From positions 1 through 14,054 of the forward strand of contig JAGALI010000204.1 of the NCBI GenBank assembly GCA_017625275.1: a DNA stretch of 14,054 nucleotides, in the 5' to 3' direction. Below the pieces are notes generated by a model. That model made no database searches. It worked only from the letters and a program-made list of their open reading frames with translations, and was not told the origin of the DNA. Origin of the DNA: Clostridia bacterium. GTDB lineage: Bacteria; Bacillota; Clostridia; Oscillospirales; CAG-272. Shown here one piece after another: positions 6,034-13,464 of the stretch; within the stretch, counting starts at the first letter, position 1; each line of letters begins with the position of its first letter. The position numbers and the translations under genes are program-made.

Positions 6034-6042
6034 ATAATAGCA
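6034..6042 (-). promoter_or_regulatory. Possible extended -10 element for the CYTH gene
   Basis: TGCTATTAT on the minus strand fits an extended -10, but no good -35 is seen and the leader would be only about 11 nt. Another AT-rich site further upstream, near 6075-6085, could serve instead. Weak call. Confidence 0.25.
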
Positions 6043-6101
6043 CATATTATTAATTTTTTGTATATTTTTCCTTTTATAGTATAAAATTATTTGTAAAACT
6101 A

Positions 6102-6130
6102 TTGCAAAAGCGCAGGTTTTTTGATATACT
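6102..6130 (+). promoter_or_regulatory. Promoter of pckG
   Basis: -35 TTGCAA (6102-6107), a 17-nt spacer and -10 TATACT (6125-6130) give a start near 6137 and a leader of about 35 nt before the ATG at 6172. This rules out the in-frame TTG at 6121 as the start, because it lies inside the promoter. Confidence 0.65.
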
Positions 6131-6171
6131 ATAATCGAATAAAATTTTTATTAAGAAAGAGGTATTTCAAA

Positions 6172-7974
6172 ATGAAATTTGAAAACAAGGCCCTTACCGA
6201 CAGCAAGCTTATTCTTGACTGGATTGAAGAAATGGCTAACATGACTCAGCCTGACAAAATCGTTTGGATTGACGGTAGTGAGGAGCAAACACAAGCCCTT
6301 AAGGACGAGGCTTGCTCAACTGGTGAGCTTGAAAAGCTTAACGAGGAAATTCTTCCTAACTGCTATCTTCACAGAACAGCTATTAATGACGTTGCTCGTG
6401 TTGAGGGCAGAACATTTATCTGCACAAGAACAAAAGAGGATGCAGGTAATATAAATAACTGGATGGACCCAAAGGAATGCTATGAAAAGCTTGGTAAGCT
6501 TTACAAGGGCTCTATGAAGGGTCGCACAATGTATGTAATTCCTTACGCTATGGGTCAGGTTGGCTCTGATTTTGCTAAGTATGGAATTGAGCTTACTGAC
6601 TCTATTTACGTTGTACTTAACATGCTTATTATGACAAGAGCTGGCGCACATGTTGCTAAGGCTATGGGTGATGGTGAGGGCTTTATTAAGGGTCTTCACG
6701 CAAGAAAGGATATTGACGAGGATAACAGATATATCTGTCACTTCCCAGAGGATAACACAATTTGGTCTGTTAACTCAGGCTACGGTGGAAACGTTCTTCT
6801 TGGTAAGAAGTGCTTTGCTCTTCGTATTGCTTCCTATCTTGGTCGTCAAGAGGGCTGGATGGCTGAGCATATGCTTATTCTCGGTGTTGAATATCCTAAC
6901 GGCGATACAAAGTACATCAGTGCTGCATTTCCATCTGCTTGTGGTAAAACCAACCTCGCTATGCTTATTCCACCTAAGACCTACTCTGAAAAGGGCTACA
7001 AGGTTTGGTGCGTAGGCGATGATATTGCTTGGCTTAGAATTGGTAAGGACGGTCGCCTTTGGGCTATCAACCCAGAAAACGGCTTCTTCGGCGTTGCTCC
7101 TGGTACTAATGACAAGTCTAACCCAAATGCTCTCGCTACTACTATGAGAGATACAATCTTCACCAATGTTGGTCATGTTCTTGACAACAACACTGTTTGG
7201 TGGGAGGGTCTTAACGATAACGCTCCTGACAATTGCATCAACTGGAAGGGCGAAAAGTGGGATAAGACTAAGTATGATAAGAAGGATAAGGTTAACACAA
7301 GTGCTGCGCATCCTAACTCAAGATTTACAGCCCTTGCAAAGAACTGTCCTTGTATCTCTAAGGAATTTGACAATCCTGCTGGTGTTCCAATTTCTGCTAT
7401 TGTATTCGGTGGTCGTCGCGCAAAGACTGCTCCACTTGTATATCAATCATTCGGCTGGCAACACGGCTCCTTCGTTGGCTCTATCATGGCATCCGAGACT
7501 ACTGCTGCTGCAGCTGGTGCTGTTGGTGTTGTAAGACGTGACCCAATGGCTATGCGTCCATTTGTTGGCTACAACATGGGTGACTACTTCCAGCATTGGC
7601 TTGATATGGGCAAGAAGATTCCTAACGCTCCAAAGATTTTCCATGTTAACTGGTTCAGAACTGACGATGAGGGTCACTTCATTTGGCCTGGATTTGGTGA
7701 CAACATGAGAGTTCTTGACTGGATTCTTGCTCGTTGTGAGGATAAGGTTGATGCAAGAGAGACCGCTATCGGTTATGTTCCTTACGCAAAGGACATCAAC
7801 ATTGAGGGTCTTGACCTTGATGTGGACACTGTTGAGGGTCTTCTCAGCGTTGACAAGGCTTCTTGGCTTGAGGATGTTGAAAACATTAAGGCGTTCTACG
7901 CACAGGTTGGCGATAGAGTTCCTAAGACAATGTATGACGAGCTCAAGGCTCTTGAGGACAGACTTTCAAAGTAA
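6172..7974 (+). CDS. pckG: Phosphoenolpyruvate carboxykinase (GTP)
   Basis: PEPCK interconverts oxaloacetate plus GTP and PEP plus CO2 plus GDP. In fermentative anaerobes it often runs towards oxaloacetate, but direction cannot be told from sequence. The 600-residue length and motifs identify the GTP type, not the ATP type: VARVEGRTFI (74-83), SGYGGN (202-207), GKK (211-213), H233, the P-loop AAFPSACGKTNL (251-262) with the hyper-reactive Cys257, VGDDIAW (281-287) with the metal-binding Asp, NPENGFFGVAPGT (300-312), and the later GGRRAKTAPLV and ETTAAAAGAVG segments. The start at 6172 is supported by AAGAGGT 8 nt upstream. Codon use is strongly biased (Leu mostly CTT, Gly mostly GGT/GGC), more than in the surface-protein genes, suggesting high expression. 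The gene is monocistronic, with its own promoter and terminator. Confidence 0.97.
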   Translation: MKFENKALTDSKLILDWIEEMANMTQPDKIVWIDGSEEQTQALKDEACSTGELEKLNEEILPNCYLHRTAINDVARVEGRTFICTRTKEDAGNINNWMDPKECYEKLGKLYKGSMKGRTMYVIPYAMGQVGSDFAKYGIELTDSIYVVLNMLIMTRAGAHVAKAMGDGEGFIKGLHARKDIDEDNRYICHFPEDNTIWSVNSGYGGNVLLGKKCFALRIASYLGRQEGWMAEHMLILGVEYPNGDTKYISAAFPSACGKTNLAMLIPPKTYSEKGYKVWCVGDDIAWLRIGKDGRLWAINPENGFFGVAPGTNDKSNPNALATTMRDTIFTNVGHVLDNNTVWWEGLNDNAPDNCINWKGEKWDKTKYDKKDKVNTSAAHPNSRFTALAKNCPCISKEFDNPAGVPISAIVFGGRRAKTAPLVYQSFGWQHGSFVGSIMASETTAAAAGAVGVVRRDPMAMRPFVGYNMGDYFQHWLDMGKKIPNAPKIFHVNWFRTDDEGHFIWPGFGDNMRVLDWILARCEDKVDARETAIGYVPYAKDINIEGLDLDVDTVEGLLSVDKASWLEDVENIKAFYAQVGDRVPKTMYDELKALEDRLSK

Positions 7975-7988
7975 TTTGAATAAAATAA

Positions 7989-8014
7989 AATCCCCGATTT
8001 TTCGGGGATTTTTT
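7989..8014 (+). terminator. Rho-independent terminator of pckG
   Basis: AATCCCCGA (7989-7997) pairs with TCGGGGATT (8002-8010) around TTTT and is followed by a T-run to 8014. It lies 15 nt after the pckG stop. Confidence 0.93.
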
Positions 8015-8032
8015 GTGTCCTTAAATTCATAT

Positions 8033-8060
8033 AAAAAGCACCGATTGCTCGGTGCTTTTT
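8033..8060 (-). terminator. Rho-independent terminator of the LRR protein gene
   Basis: AAAAAGCACCGA (8033-8044) pairs with TCGGTGCTTTTT (8049-8060) around a 4-nt loop, 5 nt beyond the stop of the minus-strand LRR gene. It is symmetric, so it also backs up the pckG terminator in this convergent junction. Confidence 0.9.
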
Positions 8061-8065
8061 ATTGA

Positions 8066-10855
8066 TTATTCTACCGTTGAAAGCGAATCATAAACCGCTT
8101 TAGCTGTTATGATATTATAGGTTACGCCATCAATTGTCTCGGTTTTAGCTGAGCCATCAATGAGGTTGGACTGAATGTAATCAGTTCTCAAGGTCTGACC
8201 TTCCTTTGTTTGTCTAACAACCATTGCAGAGATAAGCTCTAATTTATAGTAGCTACCCTCTTCTGTTGCATTATTAAAGCCTCTTATCTCGATATTGATT
8301 GAGCTGTAATCCAAGGATTCAACCTTTAGCATAAAACCCTTAACGCCTGTTGCAAGCGTAAGTGTTTCACCATTTAGAACCTTTGCAATTAGCTCATCAT
8401 CAATCTTACTATTTACCATAAAGAGCTTAATTTCAAACTCTACACCAGCGTTTAATGTCTTGTATAGGTCAAAGAGAGTCTTGTTAATTGCGTAGCCTGC
8501 ATTGATTCCAACATAGTCAACCTTAGCAACTGGGATTGAATATCCTCTTGCTGTGATGATTGGATCCATTGGCTTATCTATGATTTCGCCATCGATTTCG
8601 CCATCGTCATCGGTATCTGCTACCAAGTAACAGCCATCGTTTTTACAGTAGTGGTTAAAGAGTCCTGCATTTCCTACACCATTTGCGTATACAAGTGTGT
8701 GAACAAGCGCATGCTCCTTAGCCTCGATAAAATATGTACAATTTGGATCGGCAGTACATTTCTCTGATGCAGTAGTACAGTTGCCATCATCTACACATTC
8801 GTGCTTTCCTGTTGCGGTGTTAGGAACCTCCATTTCACCCATGCTAGCACCACAGAAGCAGAAGGTTAAGCCCTTTGCGTTTGCGATACAGGTTGCAGGA
8901 GTCATTTGGTCATCATTTCTTACATCAATTACATGCCATTCGTCAGCGATTGTATCCTCGTTACTGTCAACCTTGTCTACAGCTGTTGCCTTAAGAACAG
9001 GAACGTTCGCATCAGATTCGGATGCTACAAAATTGATTTTATATTTTGCACTTACATGGTTTCCTTCAAGGATTCCACCCTCACCCTCCGAGTTAGCTGT
9101 GTTACAGAAGATAACATACATTTCATTTTGGTTTGAATAATATGCGTTTCCAAAATATGTACCAATTTTTGTATTCTCAAAGCTTGTATTTGCAGGGTTT
9201 GCAAACATGTATGTCATGTAGCTAGTTTGACCATTTCTCCTATCAAATGAAATACGGTCAATTCTACCAAGGAATACAAGTGTAAGTGGATTGGACTCTG
9301 TTGCGCAATTATGGAACAAGCCTGAATCAAGTGTGTCTCCGCGTTGGTTTTCATTTTCAGTAGCTTCATTATTACCATTTAAGGTACCCTCATCTACACC
9401 TGTAAAGCCCTCTGGGAATACAAGATACTTGTTTAGATTGTAGCATTTTACAAAAGCAAGGTCAGCTCCGCCTACGTTCTGAACATGACCATCCTCTGTC
9501 ATGGTAAACGAGGAATTAATATTGTGAGCACCACAAATACGCTTCAAGGTTGATGGGAAATAATAAACATCAGGCTTTGCTGGATTTTTCCACTCTTCTA
9601 CTGTATAGAAGGAGCCATCGTCCTTTGTTACGCTAAATGGTTCATTTACAAAATACATTTTCTCGCACTCTGCAAACGTTGGGCCATCACCTGCGCTATC
9701 ACCCTTGTTTCCATTGATTTGAATTATAGCGTTTCCAAGGTAAATAGCCTCAAGCTTTTTACACAATGCAAAGGTACCATTATTTATATGTGTTGTGTTT
9801 TCAGGCAAGGAAATAGCCCTTAAATTTCCACAGTTATAGAATGCTCTATGCGCTGGGAACTGGAAGGTTGCCGCTGTGTTTTCGCCAAAATCAACAAATT
9901 CGAGTGCTGTGCAATCTCTAAATGCTTCTGCTCCAATATTGTTCAATTTCAATGGCATTTTTATTGTTTTTAAGCTTTTACACTCACGAAATGCATCTTG
10001 TAGAATTGATGTTAGAGCAGTACAGCCTGAAAGGTCAATTGACACTAGTCCTGATTTCTTAAATGCATACTTGTTAATGGTAGTAATTTCCTTAGGCAAT
10101 GAAATGCTTGTGATTGGGCATTCGTAGAACATGTTTTCATTTATTTGACATGTACCAATGCTTCCATTATCTGAGTTAAAGGTTTCAGGGAATGTAACCT
10201 TTGAAAGTGATGTACATCCGTAAAAAGCGGTTCCCATGCTGAAGCTATATGGGTTTGTCATCTTACTAAAATCAACCTCTTCAAGAGCAGTAATGCCTCT
10301 TGCAAAATCAGCCATTGTGAGTGTACCAGTACAGGATGCAGGGAAAGAAATATACTTCAAATTTTCTGCCTTAAGGTCGGTTGAGTTTTGCATACCAAGA
10401 CGAGCGTTTGCGCTTCTATCGTCGTGGTGAATGTCAACAATACCCTCTGGAATTTCAAGACGGATAAGGTCTGCACTCTCATAGTTTTGACCTGTTGCGG
10501 CATTGATGAGAGTTACATCGAGCCATTGGAAACGATGTGCCCTCTTGTTACCATCCTTTGAAATGTTAAAAAGGTAGGCTGATGGAAATGTGGAATATGT
10601 ACCATCATCATTTTTTAGCACCATTCTCTGCTCCAAGCTTAGAGCCTTGTTGCCTTGGCTTGAGGTGCCGTTAAAATAAATTTCATTTGCAAGGCCTGTG
10701 ATATAGTTAATGTTATCACCGGTTGCAAATTCGTCGCTGGTAGATGTAATAAGTGGATTACCATTATTAAGCACCTCTTCAGCGTTTACAGAAATAGCAA
10801 GTAAGCACATAAGTGCCATTACTACTACTGCAAGGATTGCTAGTCTCTTTTTCAT
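8066..10855 (-). CDS. Secreted BspA-like leucine-rich-repeat surface protein
   Basis: This 929-residue protein begins with a Sec signal peptide (MKKR, hydrophobic core 5-22, likely cleavage after VNA near 25). Residues about 165-400 carry BspA/LRR_5-type repeats with the pattern AF..C.SL..I.LP..I..I, e.g. AFRECKSLKTIKMP (288-301), AFRDCTALEFVDF (311-323), AFYNCGNLRAISLP (338-351) and TFALCKKLEAIYLG (361-374). Divergent repeats continue to about 530. Residues 656-742 form a Cys/His-rich module (C656, CFC 666-668, H685, C687, C693, C700, C706, C737, C742), followed by the acidic DTDDDGEIDG (747-756), which resembles a calcium-binding loop. A roughly 170-residue C-terminal domain (760-929) is unidentified. 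No LPXTG, SLH or membrane anchor is seen. Such proteins are often adhesins or ligand binders in gut bacteria, but the target is unknown. The ATG at 10855 has AAAGGAG at good spacing; an upstream in-frame start ten codons earlier falls in the leader. Confidence 0.9.
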   Translation of the reverse strand: MKKRLAILAVVVMALMCLLAISVNAEEVLNNGNPLITSTSDEFATGDNINYITGLANEIYFNGTSSQGNKALSLEQRMVLKNDDGTYSTFPSAYLFNISKDGNKRAHRFQWLDVTLINAATGQNYESADLIRLEIPEGIVDIHHDDRSANARLGMQNSTDLKAENLKYISFPASCTGTLTMADFARGITALEEVDFSKMTNPYSFSMGTAFYGCTSLSKVTFPETFNSDNGSIGTCQINENMFYECPITSISLPKEITTINKYAFKKSGLVSIDLSGCTALTSILQDAFRECKSLKTIKMPLKLNNIGAEAFRDCTALEFVDFGENTAATFQFPAHRAFYNCGNLRAISLPENTTHINNGTFALCKKLEAIYLGNAIIQINGNKGDSAGDGPTFAECEKMYFVNEPFSVTKDDGSFYTVEEWKNPAKPDVYYFPSTLKRICGAHNINSSFTMTEDGHVQNVGGADLAFVKCYNLNKYLVFPEGFTGVDEGTLNGNNEATENENQRGDTLDSGLFHNCATESNPLTLVFLGRIDRISFDRRNGQTSYMTYMFANPANTSFENTKIGTYFGNAYYSNQNEMYVIFCNTANSEGEGGILEGNHVSAKYKINFVASESDANVPVLKATAVDKVDSNEDTIADEWHVIDVRNDDQMTPATCIANAKGLTFCFCGASMGEMEVPNTATGKHECVDDGNCTTASEKCTADPNCTYFIEAKEHALVHTLVYANGVGNAGLFNHYCKNDGCYLVADTDDDGEIDGEIIDKPMDPIITARGYSIPVAKVDYVGINAGYAINKTLFDLYKTLNAGVEFEIKLFMVNSKIDDELIAKVLNGETLTLATGVKGFMLKVESLDYSSINIEIRGFNNATEEGSYYKLELISAMVVRQTKEGQTLRTDYIQSNLIDGSAKTETIDGVTYNIITAKAVYDSLSTVE

Positions 10856-10869
10856 AATTTTTCTCCTTT

Positions 10870-10885
10870 GTGGGTAAGCCCCCAC
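10870..10885 (-). promoter_or_regulatory. Short hairpin next to the LRR gene ribosome binding site
   Basis: GTGGG (10870-10874) and CCCAC (10881-10885) can pair around 6 nt, directly upstream of the AAAGGAG of the LRR gene. It might tune translation or mRNA stability. The stem is short and the call weak. Confidence 0.3.
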
Positions 10886-10910
10886 GGGCGTATAATATTT
10901 ATCTGCTATA

Positions 10911-10939
10911 ATTATAACATATTTACGACTTTATTTCAA
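10911..10939 (-). promoter_or_regulatory. Promoter of the LRR protein gene
   Basis: -35 TTGAAA (10934-10939), a 17-nt spacer and consensus -10 TATAAT (10911-10916) with an upstream TGT (extended -10). The start is expected near 10904, giving a leader of about 50 nt. Confidence 0.8.
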
Positions 10940-11022
10940 TATGGCTAAATTCACAAAAATTTTGATTTTTTTGCCAGCGTCTCAGCTTTGCTTTTGTGCA
11001 ATTTGTATAATGTTTACAAAGT

Positions 11023-11052
11023 AAAAAAGGACAGAGAAATAATTCTCTGCCC
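11023..11052 (-). terminator. Rho-independent terminator of the hydrolase-lipid kinase operon
   Basis: On the minus strand GGGCAGAGAA pairs with TTCTCTGTCC (one G-U pair) around a 4-nt loop and runs into TTTTTT (11028-11023). On the plus strand the same position is an A-C mismatch, so the element is oriented for the minus strand. It lies 9 nt after the lipid kinase stop. Confidence 0.88.
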
Positions 11053-11061
11053 CTTAAAAGG

Positions 11062-11976
11062 CTAGTCTCTTATGTAGTTTAGCGCGCCAGGAATTACCTT
11101 TACATCTACTACCTTTTCCTCAAAGATTTCGCCATCTGCGCATACGCTACAAACGCCCTCAATCTTTACAGCCACGCACTTTTTATAGTAAACTATATCT
11201 TTGAATTTATCCTTAACATCGCCCTTTTCAATATCAACATGTGTTCCCTTTCTATAATCGGAAACCAAGCTGATAAATTTAGAACGACTAATATTACGAA
11301 CAATTTCAACCTCTAAAAGTCCGTCTCCTGTGTTTGCATCAGGGGCAAGCTGGAAGCCACCGCCATACCATTTGCCATTACACACGGCTGCAAGAAGGAT
11401 TTTTTCCTCAATAACCTCTTGACTACCGTCAGGATAGGTTAGAGTGATTACTGCGTCGATTGGCTTCTTTGTAACAAGCTCTCCAACAACGCCGAAGATA
11501 TATGCCATTTTGCCAGAGATGAGTGGCTTTTTCTTAAGCCTTGAAGCCCTGCGCACAACCTCGCAATCAAAGCCTACATTAACTACATTGATTGCATATT
11601 TATCGTTGAATTTCATTACATCTACAAGGCAATCGCCCTTTTGTCCCTCAAATGAGCGAACAAAGTCGTTGCCACTGCCTACGGGCACTATTTTAAGCGA
11701 TGCCCTATCTGCATATCCGCTATTCATAAGTGCGTTTACTGCCCTAAATACAGTTCCGTCTCCACCATAAACGGTAAAGCAGGTATCTGGGTTTTCTTGA
11801 CAGGATTTTATGATAAAATCAGACGCATCCTCGCTTGACTTTGACATATAAACGCTATTCTCATCGTCTATTGTTTCTTTTATCTCTGTTGCGCGTCCCT
11901 TTCCTGCCAAAGGATTTAGGATATGTAGCATTTTTTTGATTTTTCTCTTTGCGCTAGTTGCAATATTCTCTCCCAT
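11062..11976 (-). CDS. Diacylglycerol kinase-family lipid kinase (DagK/YegS type)
   Basis: A 304-residue member of the soluble DAGK_cat family, which phosphorylates diacylglycerol or related lipids at the inner membrane face, typically recycling diacylglycerol to phosphatidic acid. Motifs in order: LHILNPLAGKG (17-27), the nucleotide-binding VYGGDGTVFRAVNAL (69-83), VPVGSGNDF (97-105), NVGFDCEV (133-140), KWYGGGFQLAPDANTGDGLLEV (202-223, from pattern) and CADGE (279-283). The order and spacing match Bacillus DgkB-like enzymes. The start at 11976 is chosen because AGGAGC lies 7 nt upstream; M16 has no such site. The gene follows the alpha/beta hydrolase stop by 15 nt and its ribosome binding site fills that gap, so they form an operon. 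The lipid substrate cannot be distinguished by eye. Confidence 0.92.
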   Translation of the reverse strand: MGENIATSAKRKIKKMLHILNPLAGKGRATEIKETIDDENSVYMSKSSEDASDFIIKSCQENPDTCFTVYGGDGTVFRAVNALMNSGYADRASLKIVPVGSGNDFVRSFEGQKGDCLVDVMKFNDKYAINVVNVGFDCEVVRRASRLKKKPLISGKMAYIFGVVGELVTKKPIDAVITLTYPDGSQEVIEEKILLAAVCNGKWYGGGFQLAPDANTGDGLLEVEIVRNISRSKFISLVSDYRKGTHVDIEKGDVKDKFKDIVYYKKCVAVKIEGVCSVCADGEIFEEKVVDVKVIPGALNYIRD

Positions 11977-11991
11977 AATATGCTCCTATTC

Positions 11992-12627
11992 TTATTTTAT
12001 AAGCCACGAAATGAGGTCTGTCTCTTCAAATGCCCTATCCCAACAGCAATGGCCTAAGTCATCATATATTGTAAATTCAACGCTTCCACCCTGTACCCTT
12101 ACAGAGTTAACCATTGCCTCAGATTGTGAAAGTGGAACTACATCGTCAAGTCTTCCGTGATATACTCTTATTGGCAGGTTTCTTACATACCAAGCGCGCC
12201 AGTTCATTCCACCACCACATATTGGGGCAATCTTATGAAATAGCTCTGGTGCCTGCATTGCGATTTCCCAAGTGCCAAAGCCACCCATGCTGATTCCACA
12301 AAGTGCGATTTTTGATTTGTCTACATTATATTCGCTTGCTATGCCTTCAATAAGAGAGATTACCTCCCACTTATAGTCGTACCATGTCCTTTCCTGTGGA
12401 CAAAGTGGTGATATGGTAAGCGCGCGTGCATAATCCTGATTTTCGCAAAACAGCTTCGGAATACAGTATCTTTTAAGCGCGTTTAAATCCTCACCACGCT
12501 CCCCTGCGCCATGCAAGAAAACGATAAGTGGCAATTGCTCACCTTTGTCAAAATTGGTTGGTGTAGTAAGTATATACTTTAATGATGTAGCTTCTCTTTG
12601 GAAGTCTTTGTCTAAAAATTCGACCAT
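11992..12627 (-). CDS. Alpha/beta hydrolase (esterase/dienelactone-hydrolase-like)
   Basis: A 211-residue alpha/beta-hydrolase with a complete catalytic set: oxyanion region LIVFLHGAGERG (34-45), nucleophile elbow GISMGG (111-116) with Ser113, YHGRLDDVVP (156-165) with the likely Asp161, and DLGHCCWD (190-197) with His193. The layout matches small bacterial carboxylesterase / polyhydroxybutyrate-depolymerase-like proteins. There is no signal peptide, so it probably acts in the cytoplasm on a small ester or deacetylates an imported sugar ester; the substrate is unknown. An in-frame TTG four codons upstream exists, but the ATG at 12627 has TTGGAGAT at proper spacing. It is the first gene of a two-gene operon with a lipid kinase, with its own strong promoter. 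Confidence 0.88.
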   Translation of the reverse strand: MVEFLDKDFQREATSLKYILTTPTNFDKGEQLPLIVFLHGAGERGEDLNALKRYCIPKLFCENQDYARALTISPLCPQERTWYDYKWEVISLIEGIASEYNVDKSKIALCGISMGGFGTWEIAMQAPELFHKIAPICGGGMNWRAWYVRNLPIRVYHGRLDDVVPLSQSEAMVNSVRVQGGSVEFTIYDDLGHCCWDRAFEETDLISWLIK

Positions 12628-12656
12628 TTTTATCTCCAATTCGCATAGTTATGTAT

Positions 12657-12685
12657 ATTTTACCATACATTTGCTTTTTTGTCAA
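12657..12685 (-). promoter_or_regulatory. Promoter of the hydrolase-lipid kinase operon
   Basis: Consensus -35 TTGACA (12680-12685), a 17-nt spacer and -10 TAAAAT (12657-12662) preceded by TGG (extended -10). The first 12 bases TTGACAAAAAAG are identical to the tyrS promoter at 5571-5582. The start is expected near 12650. Confidence 0.8.
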
Positions 12686-12690
12686 GATAC

Positions 12691-12717
12691 ATAAAAAGGA
12701 CGCCCAAATGAGCGTCC
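12691..12717 (-). terminator. Rho-independent terminator of pduL
   Basis: On the minus strand GGACGCTC pairs with GGGCGTCC (one U-G pair) around ATTT, followed by TTTTTAT. On the plus strand the wobble becomes a C-A mismatch, so it is oriented for pduL. It lies close upstream of the hydrolase promoter. Confidence 0.88.
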
Positions 12718-12734
12718 CTTATATTTTGGATTGA

Positions 12735-13307
12735 TTATTTTATAATTTCTCCATAAACCTCGCCGAATGCACATGATGCATTTGACTCGTCTGTGTCGAT
12801 GTGCATAGCAGCGCTAAATGCTGGATTTACTCTTACTACTACATCGTCAAAAATTGTTGTTCTTTCAGATGAAATCTTTACCTTTACTACCTCTTTATCA
12901 ACAACGCCTGCTGCCTCAGCCTCTGCTGGAGTAAAGTGAATGTGTCTCTTTGCTGCGATTACACCCTCTGTAAGCTCAACCTCGCCACATGGGCCAACAA
13001 GCTTACAAGCGCCCGAGCCTGCTACATCTCCACTCTCGCGAACTGGTGCTACTACACCAAGGTTACGAGCATCGGTGAGTGATACCTCTACCTGTGAAGC
13101 CTTTCTTTCTGGGCCAAGAACGATTACATTCTTGATTGTATTTTTTGGTCCAACAACGCTTACTCTTTCCTCGCATGCGAACTGACCAGGCTGGCTCAAA
13201 TCCTTCTTGAAGGTAAGCTGATGTCCTGCGCCAAAAAGAACATCTACATGCTCTCTTGTGAGGTGAACGTGACGTGCACTTGTTTCAACGATTACTTTGT
13301 TTTGCAT
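12735..13307 (-). CDS. pduL: PduL-type phosphotransacylase (phosphate propanoyltransferase family)
   Basis: PduL enzymes exchange CoA and phosphate on short acyl groups (acyl-CoA plus Pi to acyl-phosphate plus CoA), feeding acyl kinases for ATP. The 190-residue protein shows the two PduL half-domains: VETSARHVHLT (7-17) with metal ligands H13 and H15, GPERKASQVEVSLTDAR (65-81), AAKRHIHFTPAEA (118-130) with H122 and H124, and MHIDTDESNA (168-177) with H169. The core begins almost at residue 1, so the N-terminal extension that targets PduL into bacterial microcompartments is absent. No shell or diol-dehydratase genes are nearby. It therefore probably works in the cytosol, perhaps as the cell's acetyl/propionyl phosphotransacylase in place of Pta; this last point is inference. 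AAGGAGAT precedes the ATG. The gene is monocistronic. Confidence 0.93.
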   Translation of the reverse strand: MQNKVIVETSARHVHLTREHVDVLFGAGHQLTFKKDLSQPGQFACEERVSVVGPKNTIKNVIVLGPERKASQVEVSLTDARNLGVVAPVRESGDVAGSGACKLVGPCGEVELTEGVIAAKRHIHFTPAEAEAAGVVDKEVVKVKISSERTTIFDDVVVRVNPAFSAAMHIDTDESNASCAFGEVYGEIIK

Positions 13308-13340
13308 AATATGTATCTCCTTGAATTTTTTATCGTATAT

Positions 13341-13369
13341 ATATTAACACATATTTTCCAAATTGTAAA
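13341..13369 (-). promoter_or_regulatory. Promoter of pduL
   Basis: -35 TTTACA (13364-13369), a 17-nt spacer and -10 TAATAT (13341-13346) with TGT upstream (extended -10). The start is expected near 13334, giving a leader of about 27 nt. Confidence 0.65.
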
Positions 13370-13415
13370 TAGCTTGGTAAAATTTTGTGATATTTTGTTT
13401 TTTTAGCAAAGCTAC

Positions 13416-13444
13416 TTGACTTTTTTTGTGGCTGGTTGTATAAT
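13416..13444 (+). promoter_or_regulatory. Promoter of the pyridoxal/pyridoxamine kinase gene
   Basis: -35 TTGACT (13416-13421), a 17-nt spacer and consensus -10 TATAAT (13439-13444). The predicted start near 13451 leaves a leader of only about 14 nt, just enough for the GAGGTGA ribosome binding site. It is divergent from the pduL promoter, with about 45 nt between the -35 boxes. Confidence 0.75.
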
Positions 13445-13464
13445 TTTCGCATGAGGTGATTTTT

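Noticed and set aside
6121..6171. Upstream TTG start for pckG adding 17 residues
   Set aside because: The TTG overlaps the -10 box, and the ATG at 6172 has its own GAGGT at normal spacing.
6316..7311. Long minus-strand open frames inside pckG (6316-6741 and 6775-7311)
   Set aside because: They lie antisense to a fully recognisable PEP carboxykinase, have no ribosome binding site or domain pattern, and arise from its biased codon use.
6650..8065. Plus-strand open frames in other frames of pckG (6650-7015, 7166-7534, 7715-8065)
   Set aside because: Out-of-frame shadows of pckG; the last runs through the pckG terminator and their compositions are not protein-like.
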